Below, piece after piece: positions 1 through 11,007 of a DNA stretch of 64,000 nucleotides. Below the pieces are notes generated by a model. It did not search any database. It was not told the DNA's origin and worked only from the letters and a program-made list of their open reading frames with translations. The number at the start of each line of letters is the position of its first letter. Position 1 is the stretch's first letter. A program made the translations under genes and the position numbers. The stretch spans positions 10,106,001-10,170,000 of the forward strand of contig JAMPIQ010000001.1 of NCBI GenBank assembly GCA_024699855.1. The letters are read 5' to 3'. The stretch is from Aphelenchoides besseyi. Its lineage: Eukaryota > Nematoda > Chromadorea > Rhabditida > Aphelenchoididae.

Positions 1-518
1 GGCTCTTCGCTCTTGCAGAAAACCATTTTATCTTAAAATCCACTGGAAAGCTTCCCGTGCAACTTCTTTTTATGATCCAGTCTGAACTGCAGGTTTGGGA
101 GATGAAACAACGAGTTTGTAGTTACTTCCGCGCGGTCGAGCAGGAACTGTATGGTTGTTCGTAATCTGACGTTATCGTATCGGATGGTTTGAGAAAAAGA
201 ATCAAATTTTGGATTTCAAAATTCGTTGGCCAACAACCGTTCACTCTTCGTGGGGGGTTCGGAAAATTTGATTCCGGTTTGATTGAACTCGTGCAAAAAC
301 CATAAACTATTTAAAACGTGTTTTGAATTGGCAATCGAAAAGAAGTGAGCGAGCATGTGTCGTGACATAAAAATTGGATTATTTTATTCATTTTTTGGAT
401 GGCAAACTGAGGACTAGATGCTGAACAAACAAAGCGAATCGTGCGATACAAGAAGTGTGCTGTTCCTTTGGAAGTTTATGTATTAGCGCCAACAAAAGTT
501 CTATTCGCTTTTTTTGCC
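1..518. other. gene-free stretch upstream of first receptor gene
   Basis: I see no exon that can be supported here. It may hold the promoter and 5' exon (with a signal peptide) of the receptor gene whose ligand-binding domain starts at 519, or the end of a gene lying to the left. No repeat or RNA gene was recognised. Confidence 0.4.
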
Positions 519-2006
519 ATGTCTAATACCTTGAGGGTCTCATTTATGGATGAATATCCATATTTAAATAAAAACTGTTCTAAAGACGTTCATTGGCGTG
601 TCGGAAAATTTTGTGAGTTCCCCGGACTGTTAGTTGAATTGTTGAGTGTTATTGCTCGACATTTGAACCTCAACATCCAAGTCGTCAAAGTGATTCCACG
701 AGTACCATCGTGGGTGAATGTATTCGACGAGGTCTACAACAACGAAACAGACGTCTACGGTTTGCTATTCGGCGAGCATACCCCAAATTACGCCGAGAAG
801 TTCGAATTTACAGAGCCCATCTACTACGTACGTTATCGATTCATCTACTTATTTTCTATTATCTTAAGAACAATGTCAAAGCTGTGGTGCGAAAACCGGA
901 CAAATCCTTCAAAAGTCTGTTCAACTTCTTTGAAATGTATAGCGTTGATTCGTGGATGTGCGTGATTGGCGTTTTCATTTTGTTCACAATCTTCGGAGCT
1001 CTAGTTCGCTATGTTGAATGCCGATTGAAGTTGCGTGAACGATACAAAATCGCTGAAGTTTTCTGGGCTATGACGGGAATGCAGTTATCGCAATCATCAA
1101 ATCAAATAAGCTACAAATTGCTCGCAGGTTATTTCACTTTCAATTTCATTTGCATAGTCGTTTCAGGAAAAGTCAGTCTGTTGATCTTCTCGATCTTTCA
1201 GCTACTGATTATACTTGGTCTGTACGAATCGTTGATATTGACAGAGATTATCAAAGTACGCAAATACCGCCGCAAGAAAACTAATATCGGGGTTTAGAAG
1301 GCGGAATTGTCGCCATTTCCGGGCAACGATTTCGCTAATTTGATTGCCAGAAAGAGGCTGACTCTAGTTTTGGATCGTAACGAAATGAACTGGATTGTCG
1401 AGGAGATCAATCACAAGTACAGTTGCAACAGTCATATTCAATTGCTTTTTCAGTCTTGAGTCTCCATTTTATGAACTTCGAAAAGCTTTGGAATACAATC
1501 CATACATAGTTGTCGACGATGTGTTCAAAACGCTTAATCGAGAGCCCACTGCTGTGACTCTTCATGTGGAAAACAATTGGTACCATACGCAGACCAATTC
1601 CAATTGCAATCTAATTCTTGTTGATGTTAGTAGTTGAAGAGAAAATTTCGTGGGCATGGAACACTTTCAGGTATTAATACGACAACAACCACAAAGATTT
1701 ATGTTCAAGAAAGGAAGCCGCTTTGTCGCGTTGTTCAATGAAGCGATTCACGTCAACCGATATGTGATCGAACTGATTGTTCGAAAATACTTGACCTATC
1801 GATCGATCTCCAAGTGCCCAGAAGCTAAACGTATAACGCCACTTTGTATGTAAAAGATTCTATACTTGAAACTTACTGTTTGACATCTTTTAGCACTGAC
1901 TCCATATTTGGGTTTGCTGACACTATTTGTCATTGGAATGGGCGTTTCGTGTTTCGTTTTCACCGGAGAACTGATGCAGAAGAATAATTTTCGAAAAGGG
2001 CTTTGA
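519..2006 (+). CDS. ionotropic-receptor-like ligand-gated channel, copy 1
   Basis: Likely a divergent ionotropic glutamate receptor/IR-type channel in the plasma membrane. The first exon (519-about 827) resembles the S1 half of the ligand-binding domain and starts MSNTLRVSFMDEYPYLNKNC. After a short intron come a membrane segment (VIGVFILFTIFGALVRYVE), a pore-loop-like WAMTGMQL, and a third membrane segment ending LYESLIL, at the place of SYTANLAAFL in classical receptors. An S2-like part follows (ELRKALE; PQRFMFKKGS). A final membrane helix (LLTLFVIGMGVSCFVF) ends at the stop at 2004-2006. About seven short introns are implied; some junctions around 1260-1450 were not resolved. No signal peptide is seen before 519, so a 5' exon may be missing. 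A paralogue follows directly. The family call rests on topology and motifs only. Confidence 0.72.
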
Positions 2007-2267
2007 TTGTTATATTTGTTCAAAATTAATTAAAAGTCTCCACACACTTACAATTCGGCTATTAGAAGCATCGGAATGTGACTTCCAACCCAAAACGTTC
2101 GCTTTGGTTTTATTGAAAGCAAAAGCGTTCGAGAATTTGATACTCGTTTTGTAAAGAATCGGATTACAAGCCAAATGTTTTTTTGAAGATTTTTGATCGA
2201 GAACATTTGTCTTGTATCGCATTGGACCTGTCGAGATTATACTGCAGAAAATTGTATTCTTCTACAA

Positions 2268-3716
2268 ATGTCGAAGAGGCTTCGATTATCTCTGATGAAA
2301 GATTATCCATTCATGAATCCAAATTGTACTCTTCATTTTCGCGGCGAAAATTGTGGACTAGGAATTGAGATAGTGGACTTAATCGCGAAGTATTTGAATC
2401 TCACCGTCGATGTTGTTCGAGTTAGCGAGCATGTTCCGGGTTGGACGAATACATTCGAAGAGATCTACAAAAACCAAACTGATGTCTACGGACTGTTCTA
2501 TGGAGAGCGTAGCCGGGATTTCCTCGGCAAGTACGATTACACAAAACCGATTCTATGGGCATGTTCATTTACAGAAGATAGGCGATTTCAATCCAATTTA
2601 GGATGAAATACGTGTATTCGCTAAAAGACCTAAGCACGAGTTTAAAGGCATCTTCGATTTCTTTCAAATGTACACTTTGGACGTGTGGCTAGGTGTTCTT
2701 GCAGTCTTCGTTTTGTTTACTGTCTTTGGGATACTCGCTCACTACGTGGAATACCAACTGAAACTACGTGATCAATACAAAGTTCCCGAAATACTGTGGA
2801 ACATGACTGGAATGCAGCTCACCAAGTTTTACGGAATTAGTTACAAGTTACTTGCAGGTAATATAACTTCACTTTTATGAACTTTGTATTTATAGGAAAA
2901 CTGTCTTTGTTACTATTTTTGGTCTTCCAAATTTGTATATTCGTGAATTTGTACGAAAATCTGATACTATCGAGGATTATCAAGGCAAGTTTGATGGGCT
3001 ATCTTTCAAATCTTATATTTAGAAATCGGAATCGACACCATTTTCTGGACACGATTTTCCCCAACTTGTCAAAGACAGGAAACTTAGATTGGTTATTGAT
3101 AGAAGAGCAGTCAGTTGGTTTCTCAGTGAACTGAATAGTAGGTAAGAGACAAGCAAATTGAATCGACTCGTTTGTTCAGCAACGAATTTCCATACCACGA
3201 ACTCCGAAAAGCACTTGAGGTCAGCCCCTTCAAAGTTGTCGACAATGCGTTGGAAATTGTCAGTAAAGAATACAATACCGCGACCGTCTATGTGGAATAT
3301 TTGGTATATAAGAACCTTACCAAAGTCTATTGCGACTTGGCCTCCGTTGATGTTTGTTTATGCACAAATCTTATACGCATCTGTATTCAATTCCAGGCTT
3401 TATTTTTATCGAGACCTCAGCGTTTTATGTTCAAGAAAGGCAGCGAATTTGTGAAAATGTTTGATGAAGCGATTGCCCTGAACGTTTATCAGATCAGGAA
3501 AATTGTTCAGAAGTACATGAAATTTTACACAAAATCTAGATGTCCACGAAGGGAAACCGGAGCTGTGCGATTGTGTAGGTAACGTATCCAATTTTCTGAA
3601 TTTTGATTTTAGCGCTGGTACCTTATTGTGGTTCATTGTTAGTGTTTCTGATCGGAGTCATGATCGCGTCTTGTGTTTTCTTCAAAGAAATGTTTCAGAA
3701 AAGCAGATCTCACTGA
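2268..3716 (+). CDS. ionotropic-receptor-like ligand-gated channel, copy 2
   Basis: Tandem paralogue of the preceding gene, in the same orientation and starting about 260 bases after its stop. It begins MSKRLRLSLMKDYPFMNPNC and repeats the same order: S1 half with QTDVYGLFYGE (copy 1 has ETDVYGLLFGE), first membrane helix (LGVLAVFVLFTVFGILAHYV), pore-like WNMTGMQL, third helix ending LYENLIL, S2 part with HELRKALE and RPQRFMFKKGS, and a last helix (LLVFLIGVMIASCVFF) before the stop at 3714-3716. The junction near 2560-2606 is unclear: the obvious donor gives a stop, so either the splice site is unusual or this copy is damaged. As in copy 1, no signal peptide is visible. Several extracellular Asn-X-Ser/Thr sites are present. 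Confidence 0.72.
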
Positions 3717-3872
3717 TAGCTGTTATTCGCTAACTAGCTGTCAACCCGTAAATGAACGTTTATGGAATAAACATGTTTGTGGTTAATATTGCCCTGAGAT
3801 GCAAGGCGATCCAAAATTTCGACTCAACTTCCAACTAAGTTGTTGAAGTTGTTTACTAACCTTTTGAGAGGC

Positions 3873-3879
3873 TATATAA
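3873..3879 (+). promoter_or_regulatory. TATA-like box
   Basis: TATATAA about 60 bases before an ATG at 3940. It supports the small ORF that follows, but a single match in an AT-rich genome is weak evidence. Confidence 0.35.
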
Positions 3880-3939
3880 CCTGCTAATAAGGCCGATCGG
3901 ACTCGATTTCTGCTCTCAAACATCCGAAGAAGCGACGGG

Positions 3940-4227
3940 ATGAACACTCTCAGCGACCACCTTTTGACTCATCAGTTGCCCTCCACCAACTCAAACGATC
4001 TTTTTGCAGCTCAACAAATGTTGTTGAATGCGGAGATGGAGAGAGCGATTGGCGAGCAGAACCGATCGCTGGAAAGTGTCTTTCTCATCGCTAAAAGGGC
4101 AATTGAAAGACTTCACAGCCACTCCAGTCCACTCGTTTGCCGTCTAAATTTGACCCAATTGAGGTTCGTCAAACGATTCAGCCCTTCAGTGGACAGAATC
4201 ACAAATTTTGGATCGTTCTGCTCGTAA
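3940..4227 (+). CDS. small hypothetical protein, 95 aa
   Basis: Uninterrupted ORF starting MNTLSDHLLTHQLPSTNSND and ending FGSFCS. It has no signal peptide, no membrane segment and no domain I recognise. The middle (AAQQMLLNAEMERAIGEQNR) looks helical and charged. Its main support is a TATA-like box at the right distance and its clean start. It could be a first exon or a chance ORF. Confidence 0.35.
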   Translation: MNTLSDHLLTHQLPSTNSNDLFAAQQMLLNAEMERAIGEQNRSLESVFLIAKRAIERLHSHSSPLVCRLNLTQLRFVKRFSPSVDRITNFGSFCS

Positions 4228-6032
4228 TATGCAGGACAAATGACCGTATATTGTTTTTAAGAGCATGTCCCTAAATTTTTCAAAAATTTGAAAGGTGTCC
4301 GTGAATTAGAGAGTGTATGTTTGTTCCAGAGTGCCTCTCAAAAACACAATATACGGATTCAATGTAAAGATTTCTTCAAAAAATGTACTCCAAAGTTGGA
4401 TTACATGTTAAAACATATTTGAGAACAACATTTGTGCCTTCCGTAAACTATTTGGTTTACAGCATTTGTGCAGCTAAACAACTGCTATTTCTGTGAATTG
4501 CGATTCACAAAGCCTCTAGTTTAACTGCTTGTTCCGATGTATCTCGTTGATTAAAAAGTTAGCAGCAGAACAAACAACCTTCATAATAAACGTTATGGTC
4601 GTGAGCGTCTCCAATTCTTAGAAAACGAATGAAACTTTTAGATTCCTCTGCAAATTTTCTCCACCAATTGTTTGATCAGATGGTAACTTTCGAGTTGAAA
4701 ACAAAACACAAAGCGATTGAAATGCAATCATGTCTTCGAATTTCGTATCTGGAGAGTTTATTGTTTAGTCATCAGAATAAAGACACTTCTATTCGTCTGC
4801 TTCTTCAAACTTCTGTCTACTGTCTACGCGAAAGTACACTCAATTGTTACATTTCCATTTGTGGCCGGAGAGTTCTAACAACTAGTCAATGGGATGAGAG
4901 CTGCGGATAAACATCGACCCGGATATTGTGATGTGCACTTGAATCATCAAAACAAATGCGATGAAGTAAACTTTGCATCCGAGAAATGACCGAACAAAGT
5001 TCATCTTATAATACGCGTCTATTTAGGTTATTCGAAAAAAAAGAGAGCGATTTGTTAAAATCTACAAAAATTGTTAAATCTACGATCCCTCTACGAGCCA
5101 CAAGCAGGGATTGACGAAAACAAAGTTCAGCAAAACATTCTGCTATAAACTCTTTCTACCAAGAAGTCTGGTGGTCACAATCTTTTTAAAAATTGGTGAA
5201 TTTTCTTCACACTCACAGTAGATTTGTTTTTTGCAAATCATTCGTATTGTCCGTAGAACATCCATGAGCTCACGACGTGCAGCAGTTTAATCTTGCAATT
5301 AGATCGTTTTGGTTTGATGAGTATGCTCGAAGCAAAGATACGCCAAACCGACTCGACACTAGTGGGTTTTGAACACGTGTTTCGCGGAGAGTTTTACGAT
5401 AACAAGTCCAAGGATTTCATAACTGGCGATTAGCCACAACTTCCTCTATCAAAGAACTTCGTAGGGTGGTAATGTACAACATGCAAAAAACACCGACTGA
5501 TGTATCTGAATACCAATGTAACGTTTACTCTTTCACACTAGCACCCGTCATTTTCGGTGCATAAAATATGTGTCTATTGTTATTGGCCAAAGAGGGCGTT
5601 GTGTAATTCTATATGTATTTACAGTTTTAATAACTCGAAAGAAATGGATATAGCATGAAAAGTAAAATCCATATTCTATGGGTCATAAGTGTAAAAACTT
5701 AAAAGTTACATCATCAGGTTACTACGAAAAGCTGTACGATTGATATAAAAGTGGCTGAGCGTACGGTTAAAGGAAAAAAGTAGTACCAGAAGCGCGTACA
5801 TTAAGAGGGGTTTCCCGATGCCAGTTGGGTACTGAGTCAGGAACCTGCGAAACAACTTACCAAGCCAGCCAAATGTGTTGCGTTATAGGAAATCTGGACG
5901 ATTTCTTTAGTTAGATTGCATTCGCCGATTGTCATGAACTTTAGAATTAAAATGTAAACAACGACTGTTCTTCTTTTTGCTTTCAACAGATCGACTTTCA
6001 TTTTGGTAATCTCGTTTGGTCAACTCGCAGAA
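4228..6032. other. stretch without a convincing gene
   Basis: AT-rich. A 93-codon ORF at 4629-4910 (starting MKLLDSSANFLHQLFDQM) has no recognisable domain or promoter signal and may be chance. The last 30 bases hold acceptor-like sites (TTTCAACAG ending near 5990, and CTCGCAG ending at 6030) that could receive a spliced leader or 5' exon for the gene starting at 6033. Confidence 0.4.
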
Positions 6033-6553
6033 ATGGAAAACGAGGAACTCACGACAACGAGCAAAGAAGTGGAAGACGTTTCAAGTTCTTGTGATGGCAG
6101 TCAAGAGAAGATTCAGAAGTCGAAGGAAACGGACGACAAATCGACGACCGGCCTCTCGACTGCACGTTCGATTGCCGGTTTCGACGACTATTATGAACCG
6201 GACGTTGTGTGTTATGACGAACCAATGATCGGCTACAATGAACCAGTAATGTTCTGTGAACCTGCGCCGATTTTCGCACCGACTTTTAGCTTCGGATTCG
6301 GTTGTTCAAGACCGGCGGTTGTTGAAGAAGAAGTGGTTGTTCATCATCGCCCAAACTACGTCCAATCAACGCCTTCAGTCGTCTATCAACAGCCACCACA
6401 ACAAGTGGTCGTTCAACAACCCCAACAATCGAGGGTTGTCTATCAACCGCAACAATCGCGTGTGGTCACCAGTCGTCCACGTCGAAAAAGCATGTGCAAT
6501 TGCGTAAGTTTCTGTTCTTAAAACATATTAATTGGTTTACATTTCAGTGTTAA
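6033..6553 (+). CDS. acidic, Q/P/V-rich low-complexity protein with Cys-rich end
   Basis: Unrecognised gene of two exons. The start at 6033 (MENEELTTTSKEVEDVSSSC) directly follows an acceptor-like CTCGCAG. The N-terminal half is acidic and Ser/Thr-rich. The middle has degenerate repeats (YYEPDVVCYDEP, IGYNEP, VMFCEP). The second half is rich in Q, P and V (QQPPQQVVVQQPQQSRVVYQ). The coding part crosses a 44-base intron at 6504-6547 and ends in MCNCC. An AATAAA lies near 6615. There is no signal peptide or membrane segment. The Cys-Cys end could be a lipid-attachment site, which is speculation. The repeats suggest a structural, cuticle-like or prion-like protein. Confidence 0.6.
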
Positions 6554-7032
6554 ATTGGTGGTATATTTTGCTCAATGTCGGGATTGTTTCTCGTGTTTGT
6601 TGGAATATCGAATGAATAAAAATTCTTCACAAGATTATGATGTAGAGATTTTCTCTCAAGTTTAGGTCCAAAACGATTTGACACTTTTTGTTGAATCTGT
6701 GTATATTTACTGTTTAAAATGAGGTCTGAGCAAACGTATCGTCGACTGCTACCAAGACTAGAACACTTCGTTTCGAACAGCAGCGAAAATTGAATTCGTT
6801 GTGTATTCTGCTGGCTACTTGGATAAGACTTCAGAAGACAGTTTTGGGAAATGTTGTATGAAGTTGTTTGCAGGCCACGAGAAAACTGTCAGGTTACCAA
6901 ACTTTGTACTCCGGAACACACGTTTATTTTTGGACTACGCAAAAGCTCCAGTCGAATTGCCATCGAAAATCAACATCTTCCGAGTTAAGAATAAACTTGA
7001 TTGCAACAGAGCTTCTTCATCAACTTTATTAC
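6554..7032. other. intergenic stretch, convergent 3' ends
   Basis: Lies between the end of the Q/P/V-rich gene (+) and the stop of the next gene (-). AATAAA near 6615 probably serves the + strand gene. Overlapping ORFs at 6801-7136 on both strands show no domain and look like chance. Confidence 0.4.
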
Positions 7033-8186
7033 TTAAACAATCTCGGCAATCGAACGAATGGGCGCAGCAACGGGACGAAGTCTGTGTCGAACTATTGGGA
7101 GAACGAAACTCAAAAGACGACACGGAGCGAAAATAAACGAAAAGAAGAAAGCCGTGAGTTTTGAGCATTTCGATCGATGACGTCGAGAACTACGAGTTTT
7201 TGTTTCTTTGATTTTCAAAACAATCTCCGATTCATCTGCTTTTTCTGTTTGAGCTGGAGAAGTAGAGAGTTCGCGTTTAGAAGTGACCTTTGTTTCAAGA
7301 ACCACTGGTTTCGAGACTTGAGCAGGAATTGAAAAGAGCTTCGGAATCGATTGTTTTCTGCGCAGCGAAGTCAAACGAGTTGCCGGTGAACTGAGCGGTT
7401 TGGTCTTCGGTTCAGTTGGAATATGAAATCAAAAAATAGGTTGACAGTTTGAAAGGCTCTTACCACCGTTTTTGCATCAGTTTTTGTTGGTAATGGACGA
7501 GTTTCTTCAACATGTTTGAGCTGCAGAACAAAGCAGATGAACAGAAGTGATGGACTGAACTCACTGCTTGTTTATCCAATTGGAACTCGTTTCGTTTCTG
7601 CGATGACTTTTCAGTTCCGCTGGTCAATTGAAAAGTTCGATGTTGTGGATCTTTGAGCGTGTTTTCGATCAGAATCTGAATTGATTTGCCGTGGACATTC
7701 GTCGAGTTCTCCAACGCCAAATTCAAAGACTCGGAAATTAACTACACGGATAATTAGGTCAATCAACTCGAGTACTTACTTTGCACATAAGATCGCATTC
7801 GTTTTCGTTTTGCGGAACTTCGACTCGGATTTCCTTTGGACTGCCAACGAAATTTCGTTTTTCTCTCCACAAGTTCACGCGCTCCAGAGCCTTTTCGTCT
7901 ACATACAAAACCTCCGGACGATCTCCCTCGCCAATCAAGAGCTTCTCTTCAACTTTTTGAGAACAATCATTCTCGTCTTGCAAACACTAAAAAGACGAAC
8001 GAGTTAAACGGCAACCGAACTCACCAGAACCGAGTCGCGAAATCTATGCATTTTGACAGGCCAAAACGAATTGTACGACAATGTTCCGGACGTCTGTGAG
8101 TAGGTGCTCAGTTCGTCGACTGCGAATGAACGAAGATCGTTAAATGTCGTCAATTCGACTTGTTGGAAACACGTAATTTCCGTCAT
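7033..8186 (-). CDS. unrecognised four- to five-exon protein
   Basis: Assembled from consecutive open exons joined by short introns. Exon 1 starts at 8186 (MTEITCFQQVELTTFNDLRS). Exon 2 carries CLQDENDCSQKVEEK and NLWREKRNFVGSPKEIRVEV. Exon 3 carries LNLALENSTNVHGKSIQI and QHRTFQLTSGTEKSSQKR. Exon 4 carries LKHVEETRPLPTKTDAKTV. The last exon is basic (SLRRKQSIPKLFSIPAQ; KTRSSRRHRSKCSK) and ends in a hydrophobic stretch before the stop near 7033. No signal peptide is seen. The basic C-terminus suggests a nuclear or nucleic-acid-associated protein, but I assign no family. The exon chain is convincing; the final 40 codons are less so. Confidence 0.5.
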
Positions 8187-8332
8187 CTTCAAAACAAACC
8201 GCTTAATTCGCAGCAAATAAAAAGAATGGCGATTGTCCGAAAGTTCATTTTCATCGAACTCGGAGGTTGTTTGTTTAGTAACAACGTGAAGGTTAGATCC
8301 ATCATTTTTTATGCAAACAAGAAGTTTATTTA

Positions 8333-8361
8333 CATGGCTTCCCAGCCAATAGTCCGATTTT
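8333..8361 (+). repeat. left terminal inverted repeat
   Basis: Begins CATGGCTTCCCAGCCAATAG, flanked outside by TA. It pairs with the right end near 9252-9280. Confidence 0.85.
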
Positions 8362-8824
8362 GAACGCTTATTTCTCGGCGATTTCTGAACCGTTTTTTAT
8401 TGTTGATGAATAAGACTGAGCAATTTTGTTTGGCGTCGAGAAAAGTTGCAAAATTCTATCGGAATAGCTCGAAAATTGCATCTTGGCCAAAGGATGCAGA
8501 ATTTGACGAAACTTTCCAATGATGAGCGTTTTGGACGGTCATTTCTCTCCGATCGTTAATCCGTTAAATGCCAACACTTTTCGATCCGTTCTTTCCACTC
8601 TCTTTCCCGCTGGTGCGCTTGAACTTGGAAAAAGTCAAACAGTTTTTTGATGGTTTACCGTTAGATTTGAACAGTCTTGCCGTCATTGTCAATAACTTTT
8701 TCAAGTCAACGTTCTAAGTCGTCGATGGCGCGGTTTGACATCTTTTGTGGTAAGTTTTCACATTCTCGTTCAATTCGACTTTGGAGTTTGTCGAATCGCT
8801 TCCAAGACTGTATCAATCATTGCT

Positions 8825-9073
8825 TCACGTTGTGAAGAACTGGAAAACAATTAGAAACAAAAGTTGAAGACAAACGTAGACGCTTTTTTTTGATTCACAT
8901 GATCCGCGATTCAGCAAATTTTCCGTCCAAACAACGACATTTTTGGCACCTGGATCGGCAGCATGCCAACTGAAGCTGAAATGACGTCGAAATGAACGTT
9001 GAACGGCAACTGGACTTTGCGTCTGTACAAACTTTAACACACAAAACGCCTTTCCTTGTGGCGGCCAGCTCAT
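8825..9073 (-). pseudogene. transposase N-terminal fragment (helix-turn-helix)
   Basis: Open frame starting MSWPPQGKAFCVLKFVQTQS. The pattern VAVQRSFRRHF followed by VVVWTENLLNRGSC matches the DNA-binding N-terminal domain common in Tc1/mariner and IS630-like transposases of invertebrates. The frame then runs into unrelated sequence and stops. The C-terminal end of a transposase lies about 50-150 bases further down, in another frame with a stop. The catalytic domain has been deleted, so this cannot encode an active enzyme. Confidence 0.75.
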
Positions 9074-9251
9074 TGAACCACCGGGAAAGAGAGTGGAAAA
9101 AGTGGTCGGTGCGGGAAAAATGCAATTTGCATAACCTTAACATCAAGTTGATAAGATGAAAATGGTCTCACACGAAGTTCCCAAGGATTTCCAGTCATTC
9201 GAAAAAGGCGCAGGAAAATCCATCAACTCCGCGAAAAGTTACAGACGTTTC

Positions 9252-9280
9252 AAAATCGGACTTTTGCCTGGGAAGCCCTG
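9252..9280 (-). repeat. right terminal inverted repeat
   Basis: Read on the - strand it begins CAGGGCTTCCCAGGCAAAAG, flanked by TA at 9281-9282. It matches the left end with few mismatches. Confidence 0.85.
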
Positions 9281-9448
9281 TACATGTTAACAGATAGATG
9301 GAAAGCATTGACCTTCAGTTCTCGATTTTATTTTTGATAGTTATTGGACAAAGTAAACTATCAACAAACATCGAGTTCTCGTTGTTCCCGAACATTGATA
9401 TTCGATTATGTTGAACAGTGATTTATTATCATAATATCAATCTTAAGC

Positions 9449-10962
9449 TCAATGCTTATCAATACGTTTGCTAAAGGCGATATCATTGAACTTGTATTTC
9501 ATGACATCTTTAATCTTGTTGTTATCTTGTGATTCGTATTTCAAATGGATGCAGTGATCGTGTAAGATTGAGGCAGGCAGTTTGAAGCTTCTTGCAAACC
9601 CACTTTGATATTCAAGTCGAAGGGCACATTGGTTGTTTTTTTGTTTCTTCTAAAAGTCTTCTTTAGTCTCCATCATCACTGCACTTAAACTTGCATTGTT
9701 AACAACGAGCTTAGACGGAATGTAAATGAAACCACCATCTTGTTCGTGAGGCAAGCTACTTTTAATTGCTGCCTGATAACCGATAGTCCAATTCCCGTTG
9801 CAGTCGCCATAATAGAACCCATCCGCATGGTTTCTATTGACCTTGTGTCCCTTCAACAACATATCTAAATGCTCGTGTCCGAATTGAAGACGATCGACAT
9901 TCAAATCCAAAGCTCCAAACTCATCCCATTTGAATACAAACGGAACTTGTTTTTTGCCAATCATATAACTGTAAGAATGGTTACCATTAGCTCTTCAATA
10001 TCAACAACCTCAAAGCGCCGAAATGCCACTGAAGTCCTCCGTACTGATACACATCGGTTTTCTTGCACGTTTTCTCATTAAGTCCACCAATCGTCATTTG
10101 ACCGGTGGAATAAACACCGGAAATCGTTGGATTTCTGCAAAACGGTCACATCTACCAAATTCCGTGAAACTCACCTATCAGCTGACATAGTGACAATTGG
10201 CATCGATTTGCTCTTGAGGATTGGCAACCAAACTTTCTCTTTAGCAAACGCACTTATCGGCCACACACCTGCAACTTCGGCAGTGCACGAGAAGTTCGAT
10301 TCAAATGTTTCGGCAATCACGAATTTGTGCTTTTGCATTCGGCTTGAATCTGTGCCCAGCTGAAACTTCCGAGTAATTTTGACTGAACAGAACTACTCAC
10401 CGCAATCGTATCCTCGTGAACTGCGCCCCAATACAAACGAGTGTAACCGGAATGACTATGCATATAATGGTGAGTCCGGGATTTCCTGTAATCATAGACT
10501 AGTTCACATATAAGAACAAGAACTAACTTTGGAACATATAACTTTGGCGAGCCTTTTATGCCCTTCTTACAGTTTTGATGGACGGTTTTTCGACTAAACA
10601 GCACAATATCACTGACGCAGAGATATCCAATGGACTCATAAGTCAAAGCAATCTTCAGTTTTTGAGCTAAATCAAACCTTGATAATGCATTCAAATGACG
10701 ACTTACGTGGAGTTCCAATGAGCATCTCAACGACTTGAGGACCATCTGAAACGTTGATTCACTAGAGAAACCTCTTGCACTGTTGTTTACTTTCGTAATA
10801 ACGAACAAATGGAACGATCTGTTGCTTATTCGTAACATCTGAGCTTTCGGTTTCAGTACTGTCAATCAACTCGTTCGAATTCTCATCTTCGGGAGTGTAG
10901 TTGATGGCTTGAATTGCCGAAATCGAAAACAAGATTGTCGACAGAAGATTTAGCCTCTGCAT
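9449..10962 (-). CDS. pepsin-fold (A1) protein lacking catalytic aspartates
   Basis: Secreted protein with the architecture of a pepsin-family aspartic protease but not its active sites. The likely start at 10962 gives a signal peptide (MQRLNLLSTILFSISAIQA); an upstream in-frame ATG lies at 11007. After several 30-60-base introns the joined exons read VVEMLIGTPPQKLKIALTYE: IGTPPQ is a pepsin hallmark, but the DTGS that should follow is TYES. Later come a region fitting the post-flap segment (VAGVWPISAFAKEKVWLP) and an N-terminus-of-second-lobe segment (TGQMTIGGLN, YGGLQWHFGAL). The second DTG is also absent (ALDLNVDRLQFGHEHLD). The end FIYIPSKLV joins KKQKNNQCALRLEYQSGFA across a 54-base intron and stops at 9449. 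Expected role: binding or decoy rather than proteolysis. Neighbouring AT-rich DNA at 11013 has a TTTAAATAT promoter-like site. Confidence 0.75.
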
Positions 10963-11007
10963 GCTAAATATCACCTTATCGTGCGCTAATGAACAATCGA
11001 ATCTCAT

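Larger units (their letters stand above)
8333..9280 (-). mobile_element. internally deleted Tc1/mariner-type transposon
   Basis: A 948-base element with inverted ends. The left end at 8333 reads CATGGCTTCCCAG and the right end, reverse-complemented from 9280, reads CAGGGCTTCCCAG. The similarity continues through AGTCCGATTTTGA with few mismatches, about 27 bases in all. A TA dinucleotide flanks both ends (8331-8332 and 9281-9282), as in Tc1/mariner target duplication. Inside, on the - strand, is an N-terminal helix-turn-helix like that of many Tc1/IS630-type transposases (VAVQRSFRRHF, TENLLNRGSC). Then comes the extreme C-terminus of a transposase (RAIDDLER, an in-frame stop, LEKVIDNDGK). The DDE/D catalytic core between them is missing, so it is non-autonomous. 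Confidence 0.85.

Noticed and set aside
4629..4910. 93-codon + strand ORF
   Set aside because: No domain, no promoter or poly(A) signal at the expected places; treated as chance within the intergenic stretch.
10317..10865. 182-codon - strand ORF inside the pepsin-fold gene
   Set aside because: It reads through several introns of the pepsin-fold gene; the true protein uses pieces of other frames.
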